Source of the DNA: Syntrophaceae bacterium
GTDB lineage: Bacteria; Desulfobacterota; SM23-61
Reading direction: 5' to 3'
Length of the DNA stretch: 11,751 nt
NCBI GenBank assembly: GCA_003154025.1
Contig: PMCE01000123.1
Location: 1-11,751, forward strand
A model generated the notes under the pieces. The model searched no databases. It was given only the letters and a program-made list of their open reading frames with translations, and was not told the origin of the DNA. The translations under genes and the position numbers were made by a program. Position 1 is the first letter of the stretch. Each line of letters begins with the position of its first letter. Of the stretch, positions 1 to 6,010 are shown piece by piece.

Positions 1-2
1 AA

Positions 3-527
3 GACTCCCCCCCGGGAGGGGACTTCCTGGCCCTTTTGGCCCGGGACTGGGAGGCAGAGGCGGGGGAGGCGGAAAAGAAGGGCTGTCGTGTGGTTATCGC
101 CCGCTTCGGCATTGTCCTGGGTGAAAAAGGAGGAGCCTTGGGGCAGATGGTTCCTCTCTTTAAGAAGTTCGTGGGAGGCCCCCTGGGGAGCGGCAAACAG
201 TGGTTTTCATGGGTTCACATCGAAGACCTCACTCGGGCTTTTTTATTTCTTTTGGATCACCCCGATATTTCCGGGCCCGTGAATTTCACCGCGCCGAACC
301 CGGTGCGCAACAAGGAACTGGCCCAGTCCCTGGGAAAAATTCTCGGCAGACCGGCTTTCCTGCCGGCCCCCCGTTTCATGCTGAGGTTGATTCTGGGAGA
401 ATTCGGGTCGATCCTGCTGGAAGGCCAAAGGGTCCTCCCCCAGAAACTCTTAAAGGCGGGCTTCCAATTTCAATACCCCGAGATCGACGGCGCGTTGAGA
501 CAGGTAATCCGGACAGGCCGGGAATAG
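3..527 (+). CDS. TIGR01777 family SDR-type epimerase, 3' part only
   Basis: Partial gene: the reading frame is open from base 3 and its true start lies before the window. About 174 codons are visible. The translation carries the C-terminal half of the TIGR01777 (YfcH-like) nucleotide-sugar epimerase-like family: DFLALLARDWE, then RFGIVLGEKGGAL, then GGPLGSGKQWFSWVHIEDL, then NFTAPNPVRN. The tail (LGEFGSILLEGQRVLPQKL, GFQFQYPEIDGAL) matches the DUF1731-type C-terminal extension. The N-terminal Rossmann part that would bind NAD(P) is outside the window. The family is an extended short-chain dehydrogenase/reductase; its substrate is generally not established. A TTG at 36 could be mistaken for a start, but the homology runs through it from upstream, so it is internal. 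Family assignment is from motif recognition. Confidence 0.9.
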   Translation, partial: DSPPGGDFLALLARDWEAEAGEAEKKGCRVVIARFGIVLGEKGGALGQMVPLFKKFVGGPLGSGKQWFSWVHIEDLTRAFLFLLDHPDISGPVNFTAPNPVRNKELAQSLGKILGRPAFLPAPRFMLRLILGEFGSILLEGQRVLPQKLLKAGFQFQYPEIDGALRQVIRTGRE

Positions 528-553
528 GAGAAATTTGTCCATATTTCCTTTGG

Positions 554-752
554 ACGCGGATAAACACGGATTATCCGGAGAGAAAAATCAAAAAGACTGT
601 TGGACACAAATAAACACAGATGAACACAGGTTTTGAAAAAGCCCGAATTCAAGGGTATCCGCTTTGTTATCCGTGTTCATGCGCTTCCAATTAAAGTTTT
701 CTCGGTTGTGTAGTCGCGGTGTTTTTTCCCCTGGTTAATTTTTTATCTGTGT
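554..752. repeat. Decamer repeats ACRCRGATAA in both orientations before cinA
   Basis: Within the 247-bp gap before cinA are degenerate 10-bp units of consensus ACACRGATAA. Direct units lie at 554-563, 564-573, 604-613, 614-623 and (partial) 624-630. Inverted units lie at 667-676 and 743-752. Two of the direct blocks are preceded by TTGG and the last inverted unit is followed by CCAAAT, so the outer blocks mirror each other. The last unit ends only 11 bases before the cinA Shine-Dalgarno. No promoter or terminator was recognised with confidence in this gap. Function unknown; it looks like a dispersed intergenic repeat. Confidence 0.6.
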
Positions 753-774
753 CCAAATAAAAAAGAAGGAAAAA

Positions 775-2025
775 ATGAAAGCAGAAATCATCGCCGTGGG
801 GACAGAGTTGTTACTAGGCCAGATCGTGGATACCAACTCGGCGTACATCGCCCAGCAGCTGACCACGGTGGGGGCGGACCTCCACTTCAAAAACACCGTG
901 GGAGACAACCTAGAACGGATTAAGGCCACTTTGCGGACCGCCCTGGGCCGATCGGATTTTATTATTACCACCGGCGGGATCGGGCCGACGCTGGATGATC
1001 TGACCCGGGAAGCCGTGTCCGAGGCCTTGCACCGGCCTCTTGTCTTCCAGCCCCATCTCTTCGAACAGATCAGCGATTTCTTCCGGCGCGTCGGAAGGAC
1101 GGTGAGCGACAACAACCGGAAACAAGCGTACATCCCGGAAGGGGCCATACCCATCGAGAACCCGGTTGGGACCGCTCCGGGGTTCATCGCCGAGCAGGAC
1201 GGAAAAGCCATCCTCTCGGTTCCCGGGGTGCCTCATGAAATGCGCTACTTCGTGGAACACAACGTCCTTCCATACCTAAGGGAGAGGATGGGAATCCGCG
1301 AGGTGATTGTGTCCCGGGTTCTCAAGCTCTTCGGGATCGGAGAGAGCCTGGTGGATGAGAGAATCAAGGACCTGATCACCGGCGGGGCAAACCCGACGAT
1401 CGGCCTCCTGGCCCACACCCAGATCGGAGAGGTCCATATCCGGCTCACCGCCAAAGCCCCGGATGTCACCTCAGGCAAGAGTCTAATTATCCCGGTGGAG
1501 GGAGAAATTCGGAAGCGTCTCGGAGAGTTCATTTTCGGGGCCGACGAGGAGACCTATGAGGGGATCCTGAGCGGACTCCTGCGCCAATCGGGCCTCACCC
1601 TCGCGGTTGCCGAGACTTCCTTCGGCAGCTCGATCATCCAGACGGTAAAGGGGATGGAGGGGGGCCGGGACTTCTTTCGCCTGGGCCTGACCCTGACCGA
1701 CCCGGTCTTGGCGCGACGAATTCTGGACCGGCCAGAGCAGGTTTCCGCAGGGGGAGAGCTTTTCGGCCTGGAAGCGGCGCGGGCCCTGGCGGAAGGGATC
1801 AGAAAATTTTCCGGGGCGGACCTGGGCCTGGGGTTGACCGGACGCGTGGGAAAAGAGAAGGGGCAGGACCATTTGATCTACATCGCTCTGGCCCACGCCC
1901 GGGGGACCGAAACTCTCGAACAACGATGGCCCTTGGCCATGCGTTTCATCGAAAACCGCATGACCAAGATGGCCCTGGCTCGGGTTCGGAAATACCTATT
2001 AGAGGATCAAGGCTCGAGGATCTAG
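775..2025 (+). CDS. cinA: CinA-like protein (COG1058 domain plus degenerate PncC-like domain)
   Basis: 416 aa, the usual full length for CinA. Residues 1-170 form the MoaB/MogA-like COG1058 domain, with AVGTELLLGQIVDTNS at 7-22, TTGGIGPTLDDLTREAV at 65-81 and PGVPHEMR at 150-157. In characterised CinA proteins this domain has ADP-ribose pyrophosphatase activity. Residues from about 255 form the CinA C-terminal domain, which in active members is a nicotinamide-mononucleotide deamidase (PncC) in pyridine-nucleotide salvage. Here that domain is altered: the usual AESCTGG is AETSFGS (279-285), and the usual TGIAGPGGG is TGRVGKEKG (355-363). Deamidase activity is therefore doubtful. Start: ATG 775 is preceded by AAGAAGGA (763-770). 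The last codons (from about 2003) and the stop lie inside a 7-bp tandem repeat, so the C-terminal tail may be repeat-derived. It stands alone and converges with the next gene. Confidence 0.92.
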   Translation: MKAEIIAVGTELLLGQIVDTNSAYIAQQLTTVGADLHFKNTVGDNLERIKATLRTALGRSDFIITTGGIGPTLDDLTREAVSEALHRPLVFQPHLFEQISDFFRRVGRTVSDNNRKQAYIPEGAIPIENPVGTAPGFIAEQDGKAILSVPGVPHEMRYFVEHNVLPYLRERMGIREVIVSRVLKLFGIGESLVDERIKDLITGGANPTIGLLAHTQIGEVHIRLTAKAPDVTSGKSLIIPVEGEIRKRLGEFIFGADEETYEGILSGLLRQSGLTLAVAETSFGSSIIQTVKGMEGGRDFFRLGLTLTDPVLARRILDRPEQVSAGGELFGLEAARALAEGIRKFSGADLGLGLTGRVGKEKGQDHLIYIALAHARGTETLEQRWPLAMRFIENRMTKMALARVRKYLLEDQGSRI

Positions 2026-2037
2026 GATCAAGGTCAA
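2003..2037 (+). repeat. Heptamer tandem array AGGATCN, five units
   Basis: Five consecutive 7-bp units: AGGATCA, AGGCTCG, AGGATCT, AGGATCA, AGGTCAA. The period is exactly 7. The cinA stop codon (2023-2025) falls across the boundary of units 3 and 4, so the array spans coding and non-coding sequence. Confidence 0.75.
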
Positions 2038-2056
2038 AAGCGATATTGAGCGGCCT

Positions 2057-2098
2057 CGGACGCCAGACCGCAGACACCAGACATCAGACCTGAGACCC
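2057..2098 (+). repeat. Heptamer tandem array CAGACNN, six units
   Basis: Six consecutive units in exact 7-bp register: CGGACGC, CAGACCG, CAGACAC, CAGACAT, CAGACCT, GAGACCC. The array fills most of the gap between the converging stops of cinA (2025) and the lipoprotein gene (2102). No hairpin-plus-T-tract terminator is visible in this gap. Confidence 0.8.
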
Positions 2099-2101
2099 TT
2101 T

Positions 2102-2650
2102 CTACTGATTCCCTTCCTGGAGCCCGAGGGAAGAAGAGCGGAGAGGTTTGGCAAGTTCGTTTTTGGTCAGGCTCTTTTCCGGTGTCCGGATTTTTTCTCC
2201 TACGGGGCTCTTTCCCGAGGTGGAACTCATCTCCACGATCAAATTCTTTTCCAGCTGATTGATGATCTCTTCGGCCGTGGCCCTGTCTTTGAAGAAGGTC
2301 CCCTTCTTGGTGTTGATCGTCACTCGCGTGGCGCGCATGGTGATCTTTTCCATATCGATGGTGATCTCAAGTCGGCTGGTCGAGGCCTTAATCCTCTTCC
2401 CGGTTTCGGTCTCACTCTCCGCCAATAGTACGATGTCCATCTTCTTCAAGACCCTCGGGGTTACGCGGTCCACTTGATGGAAAGAGTAATTCAGGGTCCG
2501 GTCGGCGCAATCGGAAAAGACATAAGGCAGGCCGATCGCCGCTCCTGCGCCGGCGGCGGAGAGGGCTATCGCCGCGCAGCCCGACAGGAGGGGAGACAGG
2601 AATAGAGAGGAAAAAAATAAATATAGGAAAGCTCTCCGGGAATTTTTCAT
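2102..2650 (-). CDS. Small putative lipoprotein, DUF3568-like
   Basis: 182 aa from ATG 2650. The N-terminus is a lipoprotein signal: basic KNSRR, a hydrophobic stretch, then a lipobox LSGC with Cys25 (this start), followed by an Ala/Gly-rich segment (AAIALSAAGAGAAIG). The remaining domain, about residues 35-130, has the look of DUF3568 periplasmic lipoproteins: an aromatic strand, a helix (VDRVTPRVLKKM), then a strand-rich section (KRIKASTSRLEITI, ATRVTINTKKGTF) and a final amphipathic helix. The last 45 residues are Ser/Lys-rich and look disordered. The open frame extends upstream to 2743, but that would bury the signal peptide behind 31 residues. GGAG occurs 11 nt upstream of ATG 2650; an ATG at 2659 is too close to it. 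Predicted outer-membrane-anchored or periplasmic; role unknown. The DUF3568 label is by resemblance only. Confidence 0.7.
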   Translation of the reverse strand: MKNSRRAFLYLFFSSLFLSPLLSGCAAIALSAAGAGAAIGLPYVFSDCADRTLNYSFHQVDRVTPRVLKKMDIVLLAESETETGKRIKASTSRLEITIDMEKITMRATRVTINTKKGTFFKDRATAEEIINQLEKNLIVEMSSTSGKSPVGEKIRTPEKSLTKNELAKPLRSSSLGLQEGNQ

Positions 2651-3024
2651 AAAGGGCATTGCTCCGCGCCCAAGGGTAAACCTATCCTTTATGCGTATCG
2701 GCTGAATCTGCGGGAGCTGAAGGGGGCTGAGAATTTCCCCCATTTTGAGGGTTAAGGAGCAATGGTTTGATTCCCCCGAAATTATGGATTTTCATCCATG
2801 TAATCCGGTAATCAGATCTTCAATTGCCTTCCCCTTCTGCCGGACTCAATATTGATTCTTTAATAATTTCAATCAATCGTTAAAAAGAATGGGTGATCCC
2901 CGCTTCGGTACAGATTTGGCAATAGATAGTCCAGGAAGGAGAAATGCGGACTCCCTGGAGGTTTTTCGGCAAGACCCCAGGTTGCAAAGCGGGCCCGGAA
3001 AACAATAGAGACGAGGGAGAAAGA
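2651..3024. other. Divergent spacer with inverted repeats, no gene seen
   Basis: This 374-bp gap separates the divergent lipoprotein (-) and zinc-ribbon (+) genes, so it should hold both promoters. Three structures are visible. First, a hairpin ATGGAT-TTTC-ATCCAT (2784-2799). Second, an A+T-rich perfect inverted repeat ATTGATT / AATCAAT (2851-2857 and 2871-2877, 13-bp spacer), a possible operator. Third, a stem CCTGG-a-GG / CC-CCAGG (2954-2961 with 2975-2981) 44 bases before the zinc-ribbon ATG. No convincing -35/-10 pair was found. Confidence 0.4.
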
Positions 3025-3234
3025 ATGAAAGTAGTCTGTGCCTGGTGTGGAAAGCTAATTCGCGATGGATCAGAACCGAAAAGCCATGGCATCTGCCCGC
3101 TTTGCGAGGAAAAGGAGCTTCAAAATTACGGTTCAAAGCATGGACGGCCGGGGCAGGGAACCTTGGGCAATGGCTCGACAAATAATCCCTGCGCGAGAGG
3201 AGCATCGGAAGAATTAATATACTTTGTTTACTGA
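3025..3234 (+). CDS. Small zinc-ribbon protein (two CxxC knuckles)
   Basis: 69 aa. It has CAWC at residues 5-8 and CPLC at 24-27, a classic four-cysteine zinc-binding ribbon, followed by a polar Gly/Asn-rich tail with no hydrophobic core. Small orphan proteins beginning MKxVCAWCGK with a second SHGICPxC knuckle are common in Desulfobacterota; their role is not known to me. Start: ATG 3025 is preceded by GGGAG (3015-3019, spacing 5). An in-frame ATG at 2944 with its own purine-rich upstream (2933-2941) would add 27 residues. I prefer 3025 because the conserved ribbon begins there, but the longer start cannot be excluded. It stands alone and converges with the deacetylase-fold gene. Confidence 0.7.
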   Translation: MKVVCAWCGKLIRDGSEPKSHGICPLCEEKELQNYGSKHGRPGQGTLGNGSTNNPCARGASEELIYFVY

Positions 3235-3292
3235 TGGTCGAAGCCATCCTGTCTTCATTTCCCCGGAGAGGATGACTCGGCCCCCTTTTTCC

Positions 3293-4048
3293 CTAGTCTT
3301 TCATCCCTTCCAAAAAGGCCCGGACGTTCCGCCCCAGAACATCGTGGTTATACCCGCCTTCGAGGACCCCGAAGCGGCGGCCCTGGCAGACCTTTTGGGA
3401 ATGAGCCTTAACCAGAGCCCCGATCTTTCGGTAGTCTTCGGTTTCCAGAAGGCCTCCCCAATCCTCCACATGCCGGTCAAAGCCTGCCGAGACCGCCAGG
3501 ATATCATATTCGCTGGTCTTTTCCAGGCGTCTCTCGACAGCCTGAATAAAATCCTTGTTCGAGGACCCTTCCGGATGGAAATAGTCCACTTGGGAGTTTC
3601 CCATGAAGGCATTCTCGGTCCCGTCGCCGAAATGAAGGTCAAAATCCAGAACCAGGGCTTTTTGGATCTTTCCTTCCTTCATGAGCTTCCGAAGGGCGAC
3701 GGCGATGTTGTTGAAATAACAGAAGCCCCAGCATGAATCCGGGCTGGCATGATGTCCGGGAGGCCGGATCAAGCCGAAAGCCGGCTCCCCTCTCCAGGCC
3801 ATTTCAGCCGCCAGGATCGCTCCGCCCGCGGAAAGGATCCCGACCTCGAAAACATCCTTGGTTTTCCTGACGCTCTCGATATGACCCCGAGTATGGACCA
3901 GGGCCAAATCGTCTTCGGCAGCGGGAGGCGGGCTTACAAAATGGAAATCTTTGCCCAGGACTCCCATGATGGCTTCCATCCTGCCGGAGGCGGCCGCCGG
4001 GTCCGTGGTATAAATGTCGTAAAATCTTTCATGGAAGATGATTTTCAT
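3293..4048 (-). CDS. Histone deacetylase / acetylpolyamine amidohydrolase family protein
   Basis: 251 aa from ATG 4048. Arginase/deacetylase-fold zinc hydrolase. Visible active-site residues: RPPGHHA with the tandem catalytic His99-His100; DFDLHFGDGTE with zinc ligands Asp137 and His139; SAGFDRH with the third zinc ligand Asp191; LEGGY with the transition-state Tyr233. All catalytic residues are present, so activity is expected. Bacterial members remove acetyl or related acyl groups from polyamines, small amides or lysines; the substrate here cannot be told. The protein is short for the family (often 300 or more): the stretch between Asp155 and Ile183 lacks the long substrate-pocket loop seen in larger members. 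An in-frame TTG at 4081 would add 11 residues, but ATG 4048, preceded by GGAGACGGGATCAG, is the better start. No acetyltransferase or polyamine gene is adjacent. Confidence 0.9.
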   Translation of the reverse strand: MKIIFHERFYDIYTTDPAAASGRMEAIMGVLGKDFHFVSPPPAAEDDLALVHTRGHIESVRKTKDVFEVGILSAGGAILAAEMAWRGEPAFGLIRPPGHHASPDSCWGFCYFNNIAVALRKLMKEGKIQKALVLDFDLHFGDGTENAFMGNSQVDYFHPEGSSNKDFIQAVERRLEKTSEYDILAVSAGFDRHVEDWGGLLETEDYRKIGALVKAHSQKVCQGRRFGVLEGGYNHDVLGRNVRAFLEGMKD

Positions 4049-4141
4049 TCTGATCCCGTCTCCGAATCTCAAAGCGGACAATAGGCACCTAAGGCCCTTT
4101 TTCTATCCTTTGGGAAATGGTCAGAATCTGAAACCACTTAC

Positions 4142-4183
4142 CCGCACTCGTTTCTCGTTTTTGCATCTTCGTCGCTGGTTGCC
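4142..4183 (-). repeat. Heptamer tandem array, minus-strand arm (six units)
   Basis: Read on the minus strand from 4183: GGCAACC, AGCGACG, AAGATGC, AAAAACG, AGAAACG, AGTGCGG, in exact 7-bp register. This is the left arm of a head-to-head pair with 4215-4256 and lies between the deacetylase-fold gene and the hypothetical gene. Confidence 0.7.
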
Positions 4184-4214
4184 CGGAAGGTCTGATATTC
4201 TGCTTCTCTCCCCC

Positions 4215-4256
4215 GGCAACGAGAAGCCGGCGACCGGGAACGAGCAACTAGCAGCC
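4215..4256 (+). repeat. Heptamer tandem array, plus-strand arm (six units)
   Basis: Units GGCAACG, AGAAGCC, GGCGACC, GGGAACG, AGCAACT, AGCAGCC, in exact 7-bp register. They share the consensus RGNRACS with the inverted array at 4142-4183. The two arms are separated by 31 bp (4184-4214), so the whole could fold as a long imperfect cruciform or hairpin. Confidence 0.7.
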
Positions 4257-4296
4257 AGTATCAGTCCCTCCCTTCCACCGCCGGGGAGGCTTTCGT

Positions 4297-4788
4297 TTAC
4301 AGCTCCTCCAGCATCTTTCCGGCTTCTTCCCGGAGGTCCTTTTCCTTGGCCGTCATGACCAGGATCCTCAACTTTCCCTTCAACCCCTTCTGTTCGATGG
4401 GACTTCTCTTCCCGTAGAGTTCCTTCAACGGGGCCAGGGCCTCCTTCGCCAGGGCGGCGTCCTTGGCGTCGAGAAGTAGAATGAGGGTGCCCCAGTCATC
4501 CGGCGGGCCGAATTCGCGGATAAATTTCTTAGCAACCTCTTCGAACCCCGGGGTTCCGTATTTAGCGTGCAGGGCGGTGTAAGTTTTCTTATACTCATCC
4601 GTCCCCTTCTTGCCCAGGAAAAATTTCTCCGCCTCCTTCAGGTGCTGCTTTTTGGCCCATTCGGACCGCAGGGAGCGGTCCCTGAAACTCTTCGGTTCCC
4701 CGCTGACGTGGCGGCTGTGGTCCCGCATCTTGTCGATCTCCCGCCAGCTTAACTTTTCCCGGTCGTCATCGTCACCGTTACGGCCCAT
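4297..4788 (-). CDS. Hypothetical protein, charged N-terminus and helical C-terminus
   Basis: 163 aa, soluble, no signal peptide or membrane segment. Residues 1-45 are highly charged (GDDDDREK, then LSWREIDKMRD) and probably partly disordered. From about residue 45 the protein is predicted mostly helical, with a GPPDDWGTLILLLD segment in the middle and a repeating Ala/Lys/Glu/Leu-rich tail (KEALAPLKELYG, AKEKDLREEAGKMLEEL). The tail resembles a short HEAT-like or helical-hairpin pair. I recall similar proteins with a SWREIDK(M/L)RD opening in Desulfobacterota but no named function. Start: ATG 4788 has a strong Shine-Dalgarno AGGAGG at 4800-4795, spacing 6; the longer start at 4812 has none. 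A weak promoter candidate lies just upstream. Confidence 0.75.
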   Translation of the reverse strand: MGRNGDDDDREKLSWREIDKMRDHSRHVSGEPKSFRDRSLRSEWAKKQHLKEAEKFFLGKKGTDEYKKTYTALHAKYGTPGFEEVAKKFIREFGPPDDWGTLILLLDAKDAALAKEALAPLKELYGKRSPIEQKGLKGKLRILVMTAKEKDLREEAGKMLEEL

Positions 4789-4794
4789 ATCCCC

Positions 4795-4800
4795 CCTCCT
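4795..4800 (-). promoter_or_regulatory. Strong Shine-Dalgarno AGGAGG fixing the start at 4788
   Basis: On the minus strand AGGAGG is followed by 6 nt and then ATG. This decides the start in favour of 4788 over the in-frame ATG at 4812. Confidence 0.8.
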
Positions 4801-4810
4801 TTTGGGGTTC

Positions 4811-4839
4811 ATTTAATCAAAAATGAAAGATTTGTTCAA
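4811..4839 (-). promoter_or_regulatory. Possible sigma70-type promoter for the 4788 gene
   Basis: On the minus strand TTGAAC (4839-4834), a 17-bp spacer and TTAAAT (4816-4811). Each hexamer matches the consensus at four of six positions. The predicted start of transcription would leave a leader of about 15-20 nt containing the AGGAGG. Match quality is modest. Confidence 0.35.
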
Positions 4840-5261
4840 GATCTAAAAAATCCTGCCCCCCGCACCTTCGCCTTTGTTGATAAACAATCAATAGCGGCAG
4901 GCGGAGCCATGGCCTTCCTGCAGGATCGGACCTTTCGGCATCATGAGGCGCCTATGATTCCATGGGGACGGGCGGGGCGTTCTTACGGGCCTTCCATAAC
5001 CGAATTTCATCTTCCCCTCCGCTCTTTGCGGAACCCTGGGGATTTTGTCCCCGGAAAGTGCCTTCCCGCCGATGCTGCCTTCAAGATCCAATCCTGCACG
5101 GAGGCCAACACCAAGGGGACCTCAAAAATGAACCCTTGGCAAGCAAAAAATGTCCGGAAAGAAAACGGCTGAATCGGAAGGGAGATGAAGGAGGGCGAGG
5201 AGAAAGGGGGAGGGGCGGATCCCTGGGGTAGAAAAGTTGAAAAGGAGGGTAATTGGGTAGG
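4840..5261. other. Long stretch without a convincing gene
   Basis: This region has overlapping open frames on both strands (4909-5172 + and 4888-5091 -), but neither has a recognisable domain or a decent ribosome-binding site. Bases 5185-5260 are a purine-rich (A/G) tract on the plus strand. It lies upstream of the hypothetical gene on one side and downstream of the terminator of the 5667 gene on the other. It may be decayed coding sequence; nothing further can be supported. Confidence 0.4.
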
Positions 5262-5306
5262 TGAAAAAACGAAGAGGGGTGAGCTTTTCACTCACCCCTC
5301 TTCGTT
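5262..5306 (-). terminator. Intrinsic terminator of the 5667-5359 gene
   Basis: Perfect 16-bp inverted repeat (arms 5268-5283 and 5291-5306; arm AACGAAGAGGGGTGAG, 7-nt loop). On the minus strand the stem runs into six T residues (5269-5264, partly shared with the arm). On the plus strand the bases after the stem are not T-rich, so it is directional. It sits 52 bases after the stop of the minus-strand zinc-ribbon gene. Confidence 0.88.
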
Positions 5307-5358
5307 CCTTCTCACGCGAACCTCCCCCTCTCGGACGGCAAAGCGGGGTAAAGGGAAA

Positions 5359-5667
5359 TTAGGCCTTTATATCCGGAGTCTTCCTGGCCGGCAGGGAGCC
5401 GGATTGAAAGTACTTCTTCAGGAGCTGCATCACCTGCTCTTCTCCCTCGGGGATCTGAAGATCCGCATCCTGGCTGAGTCGGTGGAGAAGGATGACGGGG
5501 TCCAGAATCTCCCCGCACATGACGCAATGCCATCCGTAGAAGATACTGTTCACGTCGTAAAACTTCTCAAAGATCATCCGGCCGCCGCAGCGTTGGCAGT
5601 TTACCGCATCGGTTCGTTTTTCGTTTCTCTTTTCAACGGTGTTTGCTGATGACATGGTATTTCTCAA
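5359..5667 (-). CDS. Small zinc-ribbon protein (CQRC / CVMC)
   Basis: 102 aa from a TTG start. It has CQRC at residues 24-27 and CVMC at 48-51, each knuckle followed by Gly (CGGRM and CGEIL), spaced like a zinc ribbon with a two-strand insert (EKFYDVNSIFYGWH). The tail after residue 53 is a short amphipathic helix region (DPVILLHRL, EEQVMQLLKKYF). Small RCGG-xM...CVxCGE(I/L)xD proteins are frequent orphans in Desulfobacterota; possible nucleic-acid or protein-binding role, unproven. Start choice: TTG 5667 lies 4 nt after AAGGAGGT (5678-5671), whereas the in-frame ATG at 5655 is 16 nt away. The TTG fits better but the ATG (98 aa) remains possible. A strong terminator follows the gene. Confidence 0.72.
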   Translation of the reverse strand: MRNTMSSANTVEKRNEKRTDAVNCQRCGGRMIFEKFYDVNSIFYGWHCVMCGEILDPVILLHRLSQDADLQIPEGEEQVMQLLKKYFQSGSLPARKTPDIKA

Positions 5668-5965
5668 AGGACCTCCTTGTTTTTATTCTAATCCCCCAAA
5701 CCCATCCTCATGAAGGACGAGGGGGCGACAAAGCGCCCTCCCATTTTTGAATATTCATACTAAAATACCGAGAATGCTTGGAGGAATAAATGGGGTGAAT
5801 CCCGTATTTTGCGAGCAGAAATCCTGTATTTCTAAGGGGTTTACCGCGGCTCCGCTGCACCCTTCAAAAATTCAGAAATCTTAACTCGAAGACTCTCCCT
5901 CATGGTTCCGAGTCAGACCGGACCCTGTCTCAAAGGGCGGTCAGGCTGCTTCTAAGCCCTCTTCA
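5668..5965. other. Structured intergenic region upstream of the 5667 gene
   Basis: No gene was recognised. Several inverted repeats are visible. ATTTCT / AGAAAT (5828-5833 and 5874-5879) enclose AAGGG / CCCTT and a GCG-GCTC-CGC tip. GACCG..CCCT / AGGG.CGGTC lies at 5916-5942. GACTC / GAGTC is at 5891-5895 and 5910-5914. GGGGGCG / CGCCCTC lies at 5721-5740, followed on the plus strand by CCATTTTT. This may be a long leader of the minus-strand gene or a dispersed repeat; no promoter was identified inside it. Confidence 0.4.
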
Positions 5966-6010
5966 GAAAAAACAAAAGAGGAGTTGGGCTTCCATCCCAA
6001 CCCCTCTTCC
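5966..6010 (-). terminator. Intrinsic terminator of the candidate small RNA
   Basis: On the minus strand AAGAGGGGTTGGG (6008-5996) pairs with CCCAACTCCTCTT (5988-5976), 13 bp with one G.U, loop ATGGAAG. The tail is TTGTTTTTTC. On the plus strand the same stem has an A.C mismatch and no T-tract, so it acts on minus-strand transcripts. Confidence 0.8.

Noticed and set aside
2961..3000. GGCAAGACC ... GCAAAGC resembling pieces of a c-di-GMP-I riboswitch
   Set aside because: The first stem-loop between the two motifs is missing (only 7 bases lie between them), and the GGGACGCAAAGCC core is not present.
3262..3290. CCGGAG / CTCGG followed by CCCCCTTTTT as a terminator for the zinc-ribbon gene
   Set aside because: The stem is only 5 bp with a bulge, too weak to call.
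4888..5172. Open frames on both strands (4909-5172 plus, 4888-5091 minus)
   Set aside because: No recognisable domain, no good ribosome-binding site, and mutually overlapping. Kept only as a possible decayed region.
5721..5748. GGGGGCG / CGCCCTC with CCATTTTT as a plus-strand terminator
   Set aside because: Plausible hairpin, but no plus-strand gene lies upstream, so it is listed only as structure.
5960..5994. Small frame MEAQLLFCFF within the small-RNA terminator, preceded by GAGGGG
   Set aside because: It lies wholly in the terminator loop, right arm and T-tract; ten codons with no sign of selection.
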